Shown here: positions 8,330 through 16,929 of the stretch, in pieces
How positions within the stretch are numbered: the first letter of the stretch is position 1
How the letters are laid out: every line of letters begins with the position of its first letter
Origin: Streptococcus pseudopneumoniae
GTDB lineage: Bacteria > Bacillota > Bacilli > Lactobacillales > Streptococcaceae
NCBI RefSeq assembly: GCF_001074565.1
Contig: NZ_JUQX01000025.1
Location: 22,743-86,742, forward strand
Reading direction: 5' to 3'
Length of the DNA: 64,000 nt
Position numbers and translations under genes: made by a program
Notes under the pieces: generated by a model
What the model was told of the DNA's origin: nothing
Databases searched by the model: none
What the model saw: only the letters and a program-made list of their open reading frames with translations

Positions 8330-9211
8330 TTAAGCTTTACCTTCTGAACCGAATACGTCGATACGTTCTTCAACTGATGCTTGGATAGCTTTTACACCGT
8401 CAGCCAAGAATTTACGTGGGTCGAAGAGTTTCTTCTTGTCGTATTCTGCTTCGTTTGCTTCGTAGTCACGAGCAAATTTACGAGTTGCGTTAGCGAATGC
8501 GATTTGGCATTCAGTGTTAACGTTAACTTTCGCAACACCAAGTTTGATAGCTGCTTGGATTTGGTCATCAGGAATACCTGATCCACCGTGCAATACGATT
8601 GGGAATCCTGGTACAGCTTCAGTCAATTTTTGCAAGTGGTCAAGGTGAAGACCTTTCCAGTTTGCAGGGTATGGACCGTGGATGTTACCGATACCAGCTG
8701 CCAAGAAGTCGATACCAGTTGCAACCATTGCTTTAGCATCTTCGATTGGAGCCAATTCACCATCACCGATGATTCCGTCTTCTTCACCACCGATAGTTCC
8801 AACTTCAGCTTCTACTGATACACCATTTGCGTGAGCAAATTCTACAACTTTACGAGCTTTTTCAAGGTTTTCTTCAACTGGAAGGTGTGAACCGTCAAAC
8901 ATAACTGAAGTATAACCAACTTGAATACACTCAAGTGCATCTTCGTAGTGACCGTGGTCAAGGTGGATAGCTACTGGTACAGTGATACCCATTGACTCAA
9001 CAAGGTTAGCGATCAAGTTGCGAGCAACTTTGTAACCACCCATGTATTTAGCAGCACCCATTGAAGTTTGGATCAAAACTGGAGCTTTTTTAGCTTCTGC
9101 TGCACGCAAGATAGCTTGAGTCCACTCAAGGTTGTTTGTGTTAAATCCACCAACTGCATAACCGTTGTCACGAGCTGCTTGGACAAATTTTTCTGCTGAA
9201 ACGATTGCCAT
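8330..9211 (-). CDS. fba: Class II fructose-1,6-bisphosphate aldolase
   Basis: This 293-residue enzyme cleaves fructose-1,6-bisphosphate to dihydroxyacetone phosphate and glyceraldehyde-3-phosphate in glycolysis. It is the zinc-dependent class II type: the HLDHG motif (residues 83-87) supplies catalytic Asp and zinc-binding His, EAEVGTIGG and VLHGGSGIP are the conserved later metal/phosphate motifs, and NVNTE is the phosphate-binding segment. The start has a strong GGAGG site 8 bases upstream. Codon use is strongly biased to favoured codons, as expected for a highly expressed gene. It follows vncS on the same strand with a hairpin between them, and ends in a clear terminator. Confidence 0.97.
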   Translation of the reverse strand: MAIVSAEKFVQAARDNGYAVGGFNTNNLEWTQAILRAAEAKKAPVLIQTSMGAAKYMGGYKVARNLIANLVESMGITVPVAIHLDHGHYEDALECIQVGYTSVMFDGSHLPVEENLEKARKVVEFAHANGVSVEAEVGTIGGEEDGIIGDGELAPIEDAKAMVATGIDFLAAGIGNIHGPYPANWKGLHLDHLQKLTEAVPGFPIVLHGGSGIPDDQIQAAIKLGVAKVNVNTECQIAFANATRKFARDYEANEAEYDKKKLFDPRKFLADGVKAIQASVEERIDVFGSEGKA

Positions 9212-9302
9212 TTGTCAGGCCTCCTATATATTTTTTGGGACATCCCATTTACATTGTTCATTTTATCACTTTTTGACAAAAAAAGCTAGTTTTTCCCATA
9301 CT

Positions 9303-9327
9303 TTAGATTGAATTTCTTCCAATCTAA
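9303..9327. repeat. 8-bp inverted repeat between vncS and fba
   Basis: TTAGATTG (9303-9310) and CAATCTAA (9320-9327) form a perfect stem with a 9-base loop. There is no T-run on either side, so it is more likely an mRNA processing or stability hairpin, or an operator, than a terminator. Confidence 0.5.
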
Positions 9328-9350
9328 TCAATATAAACCCTTTTTTCTCC

Positions 9351-10679
9351 TTAGCTCTGAGTGACTTTGGGATAACGTATAAAGAAGGTCAAGCGATCGC
9401 CCTGCATCTCAAAATGATAAGGTAATTTCTCATGTTCTAATAAACTTTTGACCACAAAGAGTCCCATCCCTGAACCCTTGGCCTTGCGACTAGCATTTTC
9501 AGAAAAAGACTGGACCAGCTTTTCTTGTTCTTCAGGACTACAGCTATTCTCAATAAAGAGTTCCCCTTCTCTCTCCCCTATGCGAACCAAGCCACCTGGA
9601 GTGGAGTGCTTGATAGCATTGCTGATGAGATTCGATAGAATCAGTTTCATGACAGATGGGTTTATGTAAGCCTGCTGATGGGTTAGGCTAATGTCTACCT
9701 GAAGTTCTCTCTCCTTGGCTAGCAAAGCATAATCCTTAACTAGACTTTGCGTCATCTGAAGGAGGTCAACCTCTTCTTTCTCGTCTCGCAATTCCTGCAC
9801 AGAAGAAAGAGACAATATCTGGAGAACATGGTGACTGAGGTCATCCACAATCCCCAAGGCAACTCCAAGATAGTGGTCTCTATCCTTATAACGACCGATA
9901 TTTTCTTTCATATTTTCGATTAGGATTTTCAAACTAGCCAGAGGAGTTTTCAATTCATGAGAAGCCCCTCGTAGAAATTCGACCTTCATCTTTTCAAGCT
10001 GGAGAATAGCTTCATTCTTCTCATGCAAGTCCGCAATAACTGTCAAAAGGTGCTGGTAGAGGCTATTGATTTGTTCCTTGAGATCACCTATCTCATCCTT
10101 AGAATCCACGCGCAATCGCACTTGGGCATCCAAATCCATCATCCGACGGGTCACCCGCTTGATTTCCAAAATCGGGGCAACAATGGTCCGAGCATAGATG
10201 TAGGCCACCAAGAGGGAAATCAGAAAGGATGCCAGTAAGGTATAGGGGAGAAATTGGAGACTAATCTGCTCTGCTTCCTTTTGCAAATCCATAGAAGCTA
10301 GAAACTGAAGAGTCATAGTTCCACCATCTTGCGTTTTTACCTCGCGTTCTTCAATGAAGAGTGAAGTTGTCTGACGAGCTGTATCTAGTGGAAAATTATC
10401 CTTAACTTCTAACTTGTCCTCAGTCATCTCACCCTTAACAGCCCCCTTGATCTCACTGGTCTGGGAATACAAGTCTAAGACTTGCTCGATACTTTGCCTA
10501 TCCTTTCCGTCCAGGGACTGGGAAATGGCTGTCGCTTTCTGGCCAATGGTTTCCTGACGATGACTCAGATAAGTTGACGGAAAGAGAAAATAAATAGCTA
10601 AATGAAGACAAATCACCAGAACACTAAAAATGGAGAAGGTATAGATAAATATCTTTGTAAACAAACCTGTTCGTTTCAT
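9351..10679 (-). CDS. vncS: VncS, membrane sensor histidine kinase
   Basis: This 442-residue kinase has membrane segments at about 11-33 and 141-162 with an extracellular sensing loop between them. A HAMP linker follows, then the H-box with phosphoacceptor His in SHELKTPL (H241), the N-box LSNLISNAIKHS (348-359) and a G-box KGSGMGL (401-407). Its start overlaps the vncR stop by 4 bases, so the pair is co-translated in the order vncR-vncS. In pneumococcus VncRS was described with the Vex123 transporter in a disputed vancomycin-tolerance pathway; that is literature, not sequence. Confidence 0.95.
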   Translation of the reverse strand: MKRTGLFTKIFIYTFSIFSVLVICLHLAIYFLFPSTYLSHRQETIGQKATAISQSLDGKDRQSIEQVLDLYSQTSEIKGAVKGEMTEDKLEVKDNFPLDTARQTTSLFIEEREVKTQDGGTMTLQFLASMDLQKEAEQISLQFLPYTLLASFLISLLVAYIYARTIVAPILEIKRVTRRMMDLDAQVRLRVDSKDEIGDLKEQINSLYQHLLTVIADLHEKNEAILQLEKMKVEFLRGASHELKTPLASLKILIENMKENIGRYKDRDHYLGVALGIVDDLSHHVLQILSLSSVQELRDEKEEVDLLQMTQSLVKDYALLAKERELQVDISLTHQQAYINPSVMKLILSNLISNAIKHSTPGGLVRIGEREGELFIENSCSPEEQEKLVQSFSENASRKAKGSGMGLFVVKSLLEHEKLPYHFEMQGDRLTFFIRYPKVTQS

Positions 10680-11332
10680 TTTCGCTCCAATTTATAACCA
10701 ACATTGCGCACAGTGAGGATACAATCCAAGTCTAGCTTTTTCCGTAATTCCTTGATATAGACATCAATGACACGGTCAAAGGGAACCTCATCTGTCACCT
10801 TCCAGACGGCATCAATTATCTGAGAACGAGTCAAGGCCCGGCCTTCATTTTTTACCAGATAGTCCAGAATTTCCAACTCCTTGGCATTAATGGCTACTTC
10901 TTGACCTGCTAGGCTTGCACTGTAGCTCTCAAAATCCACCTTGGTATCCTTATAGGAGAAGATTCGTCCCGTATCGTAGTAGCGCTTGAAAATCGCATCT
11001 ACTCTCACTTTTAAAAGGGAGAGGGAGAAGGGTTTTTCCAGATAGCCATCTGCTAGCGAAGCAAAGGCACTCATCTTGTATTCTTCATCCTGAAAAGCGG
11101 TTAGCATCAAGACAGGAACCTGACTGCTTTTACGAATCTCAGCTAGGACTTCGAGGCCATTAAGCTTGGGCATCTGGATATCCAGCAGTACTAGAGCAAC
11201 TTCATAGCTGGAAAATTTTTCCAGAGCTTCCTGACCGTCTGCTGCCTCAATGGTTTCATAACCACAATCCGTCAAATAGTCACTGATCCCCTCACGGATC
11301 ATCTCTTCATCCTCTACAATCAAAATTTTCAT
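10676..11332 (-). CDS. vncR: VncR, OmpR-type response regulator
   Basis: This 218-residue regulator has a receiver domain with the acidic pocket (VEDEE), phosphoacceptor D51 in LLDIQMP, conserved T in MLTAF and K in EKPFS. An OmpR/PhoB winged-helix domain follows, with RALTRSQIIDAVW and FDRVIDVYIKELRKKL. It is encoded just upstream of its kinase vncS and downstream of vex3. Its leader contains a perfect 15-bp inverted repeat (11377-11417), a candidate binding site. A TATAAT box at 11436-11441 could be its -10, but the -35 is poor, so some expression may come from read-through of the vex operon. Confidence 0.95.
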   Translation of the reverse strand: MKILIVEDEEMIREGISDYLTDCGYETIEAADGQEALEKFSSYEVALVLLDIQMPKLNGLEVLAEIRKSSQVPVLMLTAFQDEEYKMSAFASLADGYLEKPFSLSLLKVRVDAIFKRYYDTGRIFSYKDTKVDFESYSASLAGQEVAINAKELEILDYLVKNEGRALTRSQIIDAVWKVTDEVPFDRVIDVYIKELRKKLDLDCILTVRNVGYKLERK

Positions 11333-11376
11333 AGAAAAAACGTTTCACATTCCTTTAAATTTCTTGTTAATCTTTC

Positions 11377-11417
11377 TATTTTGCCTTGATAAGACCTCTT
11401 CCTATCAAGGCAAAATA
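11377..11417. repeat. Perfect 15-bp inverted repeat upstream of vncR
   Basis: The arm TATTTTGCCTTGATA (11377-11391) is repeated exactly in inverse at 11403-11417, with an 11-base spacer. On the minus strand it follows the vex3 terminator directly and precedes vncR by about 45 bases. It could be a protein binding site or a leader hairpin; there is no T-run after it. Confidence 0.85.
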
Positions 11418-11420
11418 GAT

Positions 11421-11467
11421 AAAAATGCTACCTATATTATACCCCATTTAGGGGAGAATAGGTAGCA
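11421..11467 (-). terminator. vex3 terminator
   Basis: TGCTACCTAT (11426-11435) pairs with ATAGGTAGCA (11458-11467), and an inner CCCC/GGGG pair extends the structure. A T-run follows on the minus strand. It lies 6 bases past the vex3 stop. The other strand also ends in a T-run, so it may work both ways. Confidence 0.8.
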
Positions 11468-11473
11468 AGTTTT

Positions 11474-12853
11474 TTATTCGCTATCGAGCAAGAGTTCTTT
11501 TGGTTGTTTTCTAAGGAGATTGCTTGAAGCAAGCGCCATAACGAGAACGACTAGAACTAAAGCAAGAACAAAGACGATGATAAAGTCTGATGTCTGAATG
11601 GAAATGTCTAAGCTCGACAAGGTCTTGCTAAAGCCATCTACTTCTGCACCACCACCAAGGTTAGAAGCTTGAGCTGCCTTGCTGGCTTGCTTGGCAACAC
11701 CTGAAGTAACATTGGCTAGGACAGTGTTTCCGATTGCACGAGCTGTATAGTTGGCTAGGAAGTAAGCAGAAACGAGAGCAGGGATAGCAATCAAGATTGA
11801 TTCTGTGATAAATTGCCCCAAGATACTTGCCTGCTTGAGACCGATAGAGAGGAGAATTCCCACTTCCTTGCGACGGGCATTGATCCAAAGGCTGAGCAAG
11901 AGAGCAAGGAGAAGAACTGAGAAACTCAAGCTACCCCAGAAGAGGAGGTTGGCCATCTTGTACATACCAGAAATGGATTGCTCTAAAGCTGGGTAGTTAG
12001 AGGAGCTCTTCACAAGTGTGTAGCTCTTCCAGTTGATACCACTGATACCATTCAACTCTTTCATGACGTCATCCAAGTTCTTGTCTGCTGTTACAAAGAA
12101 GGTTGCGTCCCCATAAATAGCTGTGTCTTCTGTATAACCATATAGTTTAGCAGCCGTATGGATGTCTGTGATAGCTGTATTTTCGTAGAGTTCTTGTGAG
12201 TAGGTTACTGCTGACTTATTGTGACCATCAAAGAGTCCCTTGATTGTCACTTCGACTGTTTCCTTGGCACCTTTTTCATTGTCTGCATCGTAGACATTGG
12301 AATCCAGTTTAACCTTGTCCCCTACTTTCCAGCCGTGTTTGGCTGCCAAGTCCTTGTGCATGAGAATCTTGTCCTTGTCGTCGTTGGTTAAGTGCTCTCC
12401 TTCGACCAGCTTATATGATCCAGAGACAAACTTATCTTCTTTAGAGGAGTCATTGACACCTGTAATCATCAAACTGCTGCCAAACCGTTTGGCACGGTCT
12501 GCAGTGAGATTTTTCTTGGTTTCTGGCGTTTCAATCAGGTCGTATCCAGTCAAATCTCCGATAGCGTTGATGCGTTTAACATAAGACTCGATGGCCTTGT
12601 TTTCAGTGATCTTTTTGATATCCTCACCCTTGATATTCCCAGCACCACGAGGCGTTCCTTGATTGACGCGACGATTGATTTGCATGGAGAAGCTGTTGGT
12701 GATATTTTTAAAGGTCTCCTGAGAAGCCTTGGCAGTAGCTCCCTTGATCGACAAGCCGACCAAACTCAAGCTCGCCATGAGGAGAATAATCAGGAAGATA
12801 ACAATCGATTTGAAAAACTTCCTTGTAACATAAGCAAATGCGTTGTGTAACAT
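11474..12853 (-). CDS. vex3: Vex3, FtsX/MacB-type ABC permease
   Basis: I choose the ATG at 12853 (protein starting MLHNAFAYV, 459 residues), which has AAAGGG six bases upstream, rather than the ATG 27 bases earlier. The topology is that of an MacB/FtsX-type permease: one N-terminal membrane segment (about 14-36), a large extracellular domain of roughly 240 residues, then three C-terminal segments ending in RKQPKELLLD. Vex3 with permease Vex1 and ATPase Vex2 forms the Vex transporter, reported to export a small peptide sensed by VncS. Such transporters usually act on exported or envelope substrates; the actual substrate cannot be read here. Confidence 0.93.
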   Translation of the reverse strand: MLHNAFAYVTRKFFKSIVIFLIILLMASLSLVGLSIKGATAKASQETFKNITNSFSMQINRRVNQGTPRGAGNIKGEDIKKITENKAIESYVKRINAIGDLTGYDLIETPETKKNLTADRAKRFGSSLMITGVNDSSKEDKFVSGSYKLVEGEHLTNDDKDKILMHKDLAAKHGWKVGDKVKLDSNVYDADNEKGAKETVEVTIKGLFDGHNKSAVTYSQELYENTAITDIHTAAKLYGYTEDTAIYGDATFFVTADKNLDDVMKELNGISGINWKSYTLVKSSSNYPALEQSISGMYKMANLLFWGSLSFSVLLLALLLSLWINARRKEVGILLSIGLKQASILGQFITESILIAIPALVSAYFLANYTARAIGNTVLANVTSGVAKQASKAAQASNLGGGAEVDGFSKTLSSLDISIQTSDFIIVFVLALVLVVLVMALASSNLLRKQPKELLLDSE

Positions 12854-12903
12854 AGGTTCCCTTTCTAGATTTGATTTCATAATTCTGTCAAAACAAGCTC
12901 ATA

Positions 12904-13551
12904 TTATTTAGTAGTATTGCGAGTTTCAGTCAGTTTCTTATTCTTCAATTCAAGTGTAATATCTGACGCTTGCGCCACTTCTTTACTGTGCGTAACGACG
13001 ATCACACATTTACCTGTTTTCTCAGCAAGTGACTTGAGCAGTTCGATAATATCTCCAGCAGTTTTAGGGTCCAGATTTCCTGTTGGCTCATCAGCTAGAA
13101 TAACTGGAGCTTCTGATACCAAACTGCGAGCAATAGCAACACGTTGCTGTTGACCACCTGATAACTGGAGAACGTTCCGCTTGATCTGACTTTCATCCAA
13201 ACCAAGTTCAAGAAGAGTATCCTTGCTGGCTTTTTTGTTGACCAAGCGGATATTTTCCAGTGGAGAAAGATAATCTATCAAGTTATAATTTTGAAAGACT
13301 AGAGAAATATGGTGCATGCGATGGTAAGAATATCCCTTATTCCGAATGTCCTCTCCTTGGAAAAGGATAGAACCTTCAACAGGACTATCTAGACCAGCAA
13401 GCAGGGACAAGAGAGTGGATTTTCCTGCTCCTGACTCACCAATGATACTATAAAACTTTCCGGGTTCAAAATTATACTTGATCTGATATAAAACTGCCTC
13501 AGCAGTGTTCTTATAACGGTAGGTAACATCTTGCAATTGTAATAAAGTCAT
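12904..13551 (-). CDS. vex2: Vex2, ABC transporter ATP-binding protein
   Basis: This 215-residue ATPase of the LolD/MacB type has Walker A GESGAGKST (38-46), signature LSGGQ (130-134), Walker B VILADEP (150-156) and the switch His in VVTHS. The gene sits between the two permease genes with gaps of 12 and about 50 bases, in the order vex1-vex2-vex3. It powers the Vex1/Vex3 membrane complex. Confidence 0.95.
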   Translation of the reverse strand: MTLLQLQDVTYRYKNTAEAVLYQIKYNFEPGKFYSIIGESGAGKSTLLSLLAGLDSPVEGSILFQGEDIRNKGYSYHRMHHISLVFQNYNLIDYLSPLENIRLVNKKASKDTLLELGLDESQIKRNVLQLSGGQQQRVAIARSLVSEAPVILADEPTGNLDPKTAGDIIELLKSLAEKTGKCVIVVTHSKEVAQASDITLELKNKKLTETRNTTK

Positions 13552-13563
13552 GATTTCTCCTTC

Positions 13564-14841
13564 TTAACTAATAGATGATAAAATTTCCTTAGGTGATTTT
13601 CTAAATAAGAATAGGAAACAAAGAGCTACGGACAAGCAACCAATCAAGAGCAGAAAGACATAGGATTCTGCAAAGGATAGGAGACTGGTTGATAGACTGC
13701 TTGCTTTAGCTAGTGTGTCTTGTAAGGTTGCCTGATCTCCACTTGCTAGTACAGTTTGTAGCAGATAGGATGTAATGGCTTTCCCAGCAATAAAGGATGG
13801 AAGCAAAGCTCCAAGAGATACCAACACCACCTCTAAACAGAACTGTAGGAAGATTGAGCTCTTGCCTTTTCCAAGTGCCAGTAAAATCCCTACTTCGTAG
13901 ACCCTTTCTCTCAACCAGAGAGACAAGACCAAAATTAAGGCTCCAGCTCCAGCTATCAACATCCCATAAAGGAAGATAGTTAGGAAGGTTTGGAAGGTTG
14001 CAACTGAGTCTTTGATCTGTTCAAAGGCCTTGTTTTCCTTTTCGACTTGATAGCCTTGATTTTCCAAAGCCAAGTTTTCCACCTGCTTCATGAGTCCGTC
14101 CATTTCCTTAGGATTTTCTACATAGAAGCGCGCTGCACTAACTTGAGGTTCACTATTTCCCAAAAGGGTTTGGCTACTTTCATAGTCTGTAAAGACTTGG
14201 TTTTCACTGAAGTCAGAAGACAAGCCTGTAAATTTCTCTTGTTTTTTACCAGAAAAGATGCCGACAATTTCAAACTCAACTGTTTGCCCTTTCCCAGCTT
14301 CGGATTGACCAGCATCCAAGCGAATCTTGTCATGAAGCGAAAGACCGTTCTTCTTAGCCAACTCTTCGTGAATAAGGATTTTCTTAGAATCTCCTTTTTG
14401 AAGATGTCGCCCTTCTTTTAGATTGAAAGCCGAACTGGTAAAGGTGACATCCTTGGATGAATCTTCAAGAGCCGTTAAGCTAACCAAGTTCTTGTCCGCG
14501 GCTGACAAATCATCACGTTCTACGCTCTGCTCGCCACTCACCGCTTCCTTGTCTTTCAGTTTTGCTACCGTCTCAAGTTCAGGAGAGACATTTTCCAGTC
14601 CCTTAATCTTGCTAACTGATGCTAGGTCCGATAACTTGAAGGTCTGTCCATTTTCTATCTTTTTGATAGAAAAAGAGGTATTGAGTGATTTGTAAAGATT
14701 GCTTTCTACTGTTTTGTTGGACTTCATCAGAGTCAAACAGGCTGAAATTCCTGCTAAAAGAACAAATAAAATCAGAAATAAAATAAAACTTCTCAGTCGT
14801 TTTCTGCTGACATAAGCCCAAGCTCTTTGGATTGGATTCAT
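13564..14841 (-). CDS. vex1: Vex1, FtsX/MacB-type ABC permease
   Basis: This 425-residue permease shares architecture with Vex3: one N-terminal membrane segment (about 15-36), an extracellular domain to about residue 285, and three C-terminal segments with LWLRERVYEVGILLALG between them and RKSPKEIL at the end. It is the first gene of vex123. GGAGGTG lies 6 bases before the ATG, and a TATAAT box (14867-14872) without a good -35 is the best promoter candidate. The upstream gap carries only a decayed gene remnant. Confidence 0.93.
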   Translation of the reverse strand: MNPIQRAWAYVSRKRLRSFILFLILFVLLAGISACLTLMKSNKTVESNLYKSLNTSFSIKKIENGQTFKLSDLASVSKIKGLENVSPELETVAKLKDKEAVSGEQSVERDDLSAADKNLVSLTALEDSSKDVTFTSSAFNLKEGRHLQKGDSKKILIHEELAKKNGLSLHDKIRLDAGQSEAGKGQTVEFEIVGIFSGKKQEKFTGLSSDFSENQVFTDYESSQTLLGNSEPQVSAARFYVENPKEMDGLMKQVENLALENQGYQVEKENKAFEQIKDSVATFQTFLTIFLYGMLIAGAGALILVLSLWLRERVYEVGILLALGKGKSSIFLQFCLEVVLVSLGALLPSFIAGKAITSYLLQTVLASGDQATLQDTLAKASSLSTSLLSFAESYVFLLLIGCLSVALCFLFLFRKSPKEILSSIS

Positions 14842-15022
14842 TTGTCACCTCCATATTTGTAAGTCTATTATAAAATCCAAATATGAAATGTTTATGAAAT
14901 CAAAAAAAATTTTGATTTATTTTTTGAAAAAATGAAGAAAGCTAGCGACCACTAACTTTTTTTCTTATATAAACAAATAACTTACTAATCAAAAATCCAC
15001 TCCATTCTATATATGATGGGCA

Positions 15023-15190
15023 TCATCTTTCAGCTAAGTATTTTTCAATTTCTTCGACTTTTAATTTCCTGACTTGTGTTTGAGGAAATTCTTGATAGGA
15101 TGAAATGGAAAACTCAGTTTAAATGTTATGATACAATGACTGTTCTTGATGCCAATATTTTTCGATATACGAAACGTGGTCTGTAGTCTT
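15023..15190 (-). pseudogene. Decayed gene remnant (C-terminal fragment, unidentified)
   Basis: In one minus-strand frame the sequence reads TTDHVSYIEKYWHQEQ and so on, meets a TAA at about 15119-15121, and continues in the same frame as FSISSYQEFPQTQV then KLKVEEIEKYLAER before a TGA at 15023-15025. It has no start codon or ribosome site. The residue composition looks like a real soluble protein C-terminus. I cannot name the parent gene. The rest of the vex1-to-tRNA gap (14842-15022) shows nothing more than AT-rich DNA. Confidence 0.35.
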
Positions 15191-15195
15191 CTTTG

Positions 15196-15227
15196 AAAAA
15201 ACAAAAAGAGCTAGCCAAAGCTAACTC
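15196..15227 (-). terminator. tRNA-Leu terminator
   Basis: An 8-bp stem (15208-15215 with 15220-15227, one G-U pair) with a TTTG loop is followed on the minus strand by a T-rich tract. It lies 9 bases after the 3' end of the tRNA. Confidence 0.8.
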
Positions 15228-15236
15228 TTACCTTAT

Positions 15237-15321
15237 GCGGAGAGAGGGACTTGAACCCTCACGACCTAAAGCGGTCACAGGATCCTTAGTCCTGCGCGTC
15301 TGCCAATTCCGCCATCCCCGC
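15237..15321 (-). tRNA. tRNA-Leu (anticodon AAG)
   Basis: The minus strand folds into an 85-base class II tRNA. The acceptor stem GCGGGGA/TCTCCGC has one G-U pair. The T-arm contains GTTCAAGTC, there is a long variable arm, and the anticodon stem CAGGA/TCCTG has loop CTAAGGA, giving anticodon AAG. The length and variable arm fit leucine. CCA is not encoded. A34 would be expected to be converted to inosine. A 17-base-spaced promoter lies just upstream. Confidence 0.93.
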
Positions 15322-15336
15322 GTCGATTACTTTACT

Positions 15337-15365
15337 AGTATATCAACTTTCAAAATCTTTGTCAA
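15337..15365 (-). promoter_or_regulatory. tRNA-Leu promoter
   Basis: On the minus strand a consensus TTGACA (15360-15365) and TATACT (15337-15342) are separated by 17 bases, with the tRNA 5' end 16 bases after the -10. Confidence 0.85.
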
Positions 15366-15401
15366 CACTTTTTTCAGATTTTTTTCATTTTTCCAAGGGA
15401 A

Positions 15402-15977
15402 TCATTCTTTAATTTCAGACAGATTTTCATCTAGCAATTTAGCTCCCAGAGTGTTCTTAAAATGTCCAAGAGCAAACTGATGATTTTCTGGCCAGATAGA
15501 GGCAACCGCAGGTTTGACAACTTCAATATCATAACCTAAATTGTAGGCATCAATAGCCGTATGAAGGACACAAATATCGGTCAGAACCCCTGTCAAGATA
15601 ACTGTAGTAACCCGACGTTCTCGCAGGCGAATATCGAGGTCCGTTCCTGAAAATGCTGAATAGTGCCGCTTATCCATCCAAAAGACGCGACTATCCGACT
15701 CATGCTCAGCATAGAAATCAGCTAGGGGGCCATAGAGGTTACGGCCACTAGTCCCAATGATGTTGTGGGGTGGAAATAGTTTACTTTCCGGATGGAAGGT
15801 ATCCTTCTCCTCATGAGCATCAATAGTGAAGAAGACGTAGTCTCCTCGATCAAAAGCCAGTCTGGTTACCTGATTGATTGCCTCTGATATTGCTTGAGCA
15901 GGTGCTCCAGCAGTTAGCTTTCCATGGTCTGCTACGAAATCCTCTGTATAGTCGATCGAGATTAAAGCCTTTGCCAT
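15402..15977 (-). CDS. pncA: Nicotinamidase (isochorismatase-like hydrolase)
   Basis: This 191-residue cysteine hydrolase deamidates nicotinamide to nicotinic acid for NAD salvage. The catalytic triad is visible: D9 (SIDYTEDF), K103 (MDKRHYS) and C136 (LTDICVLHTA). Metal ligands D53 and H55 (TIDAHEE) and H71 (FPPH) are also present. The ATG overlaps the codY stop by one base (TAATG), so it is co-translated with codY, an arrangement I recall in pneumococcus. This places NAD salvage under the codY promoter. Confidence 0.93.
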   Translation of the reverse strand: MAKALISIDYTEDFVADHGKLTAGAPAQAISEAINQVTRLAFDRGDYVFFTIDAHEEKDTFHPESKLFPPHNIIGTSGRNLYGPLADFYAEHESDSRVFWMDKRHYSAFSGTDLDIRLRERRVTTVILTGVLTDICVLHTAIDAYNLGYDIEVVKPAVASIWPENHQFALGHFKNTLGAKLLDENLSEIKE

Positions 15978-16765
15978 TAGTAGTCCCTCTTTTTCACTTC
16001 CTCAAAGATATCTGAAATCAATACCTTGAGATAGGTTCCCTTCATTCCTAGTGAACGGCTTTCAATAATTCCTGCCGACTCTAGCTTACGGAGAGCATTG
16101 ACGATTACTGAGCGCGTGATACCGATACGATCTGCAATGACAGATGCAGTTAATTGTCCTTCATTTCCATCCAACTCAGCTAGAATTGCTGAAACGGCAC
16201 GAAGTTCTGAATAGGAAAGGGTATTAACTGCCATGGTTACAGCAGTACGACGGCGAATATTTTTCTCATCTTCTTCACGTTGGAAGTTCAAGAGTTGAAT
16301 CCCTACCACCGTGCTTGCAATCTCAACAAGAATCAAATCCTCATCTTCAAATTTCTTATCATTGCGCCAAATAATCAAGGAGCCTAGACGAATCCCTGAT
16401 ACATGAATCGGAGCAATAGTCGTCAAGCCATCTGGAAAATCAGAGCGACTTTCGACTGGGAAGATACTCAAATCATGATCTACAGTAAGATTAGCTTCTG
16501 TATCGTAAATCATATTTGCCCCTTGCACATAGTCCTCTGGGAAAATCTTAGTTTGGAAAAACTGCTCTACTCGATCTGTATTTGTCTTGTAACGCATGAA
16601 ATAGCCCAAGAGACGTCCCTTACTATTCACAATACAAGCGTTACAATCAATAATATCTGCTAACTGGCGTGTAATCGCATTGTAGGGAAGTTCATCCTGC
16701 ATTTGCTCTTCAGAGCGTTTTAAAATTGATGTAATTTTTCTTGTTTTTTCTAATAAATGTGCCAT
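15977..16765 (-). CDS. codY: CodY, GTP/branched-chain amino-acid-responsive global repressor
   Basis: This 262-residue regulator has an N-terminal GAF domain (about 1-160), which binds branched-chain amino acids, and a C-terminal winged helix-turn-helix with the recognition region [16 protein letters not shown] (207-222), highly conserved in CodY. It represses nutrient-acquisition genes when amino acids are plentiful. Its promoter (TTGAAA, 17 bases, TATAAT) has a near-consensus CodY box directly upstream of the -35, which suggests autoregulation. pncA is co-translated downstream. Confidence 0.97.
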   Translation of the reverse strand: MAHLLEKTRKITSILKRSEEQMQDELPYNAITRQLADIIDCNACIVNSKGRLLGYFMRYKTNTDRVEQFFQTKIFPEDYVQGANMIYDTEANLTVDHDLSIFPVESRSDFPDGLTTIAPIHVSGIRLGSLIIWRNDKKFEDEDLILVEIASTVVGIQLLNFQREEDEKNIRRRTAVTMAVNTLSYSELRAVSAILAELDGNEGQLTASVIADRIGITRSVIVNALRKLESAGIIESRSLGMKGTYLKVLISDIFEEVKKRDY

Positions 16766-16791
16766 TTTTTACCTCGCATATAATCGCTTCC

Positions 16792-16836
16792 ATTATAACA
16801 TAGAAAAGTCTTTATTTCAATAATTATCTGAAAATT
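16792..16836 (-). promoter_or_regulatory. codY promoter and CodY box
   Basis: On the minus strand the -35 TTGAAA (16815-16820) and -10 TATAAT (16792-16797) are 17 bases apart. The 15-mer at 16822-16836 matches the CodY consensus AATTTTCWGAAAATT with one mismatch and ends one base upstream of the -35. Confidence 0.8.
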
Positions 16837-16894
16837 GCTTATTTAATTGCAATTTTGAACAGCAAAAATATTTTAGAAAAATAGGATTTTTGTG

Positions 16895-16923
16895 TTGACA
16901 GCAAAAATAAATTTTGTTATTAT
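16895..16923 (+). promoter_or_regulatory. Promoter for the candidate small RNA
   Basis: A consensus TTGACA (16895-16900) and TATTAT (16918-16923) are spaced 17 bases apart on the plus strand. No annotated gene follows before a terminator at 17017-17046. Confidence 0.7.
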
Positions 16924-16929
16924 AACATT

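Noticed and set aside
11333..11473. Search for pep27 in the vex3-vncR gap
   Set aside because: No frame matches the Pep27 peptide I recall. The 23-codon frame there lacks a ribosome site and overlaps a terminator.
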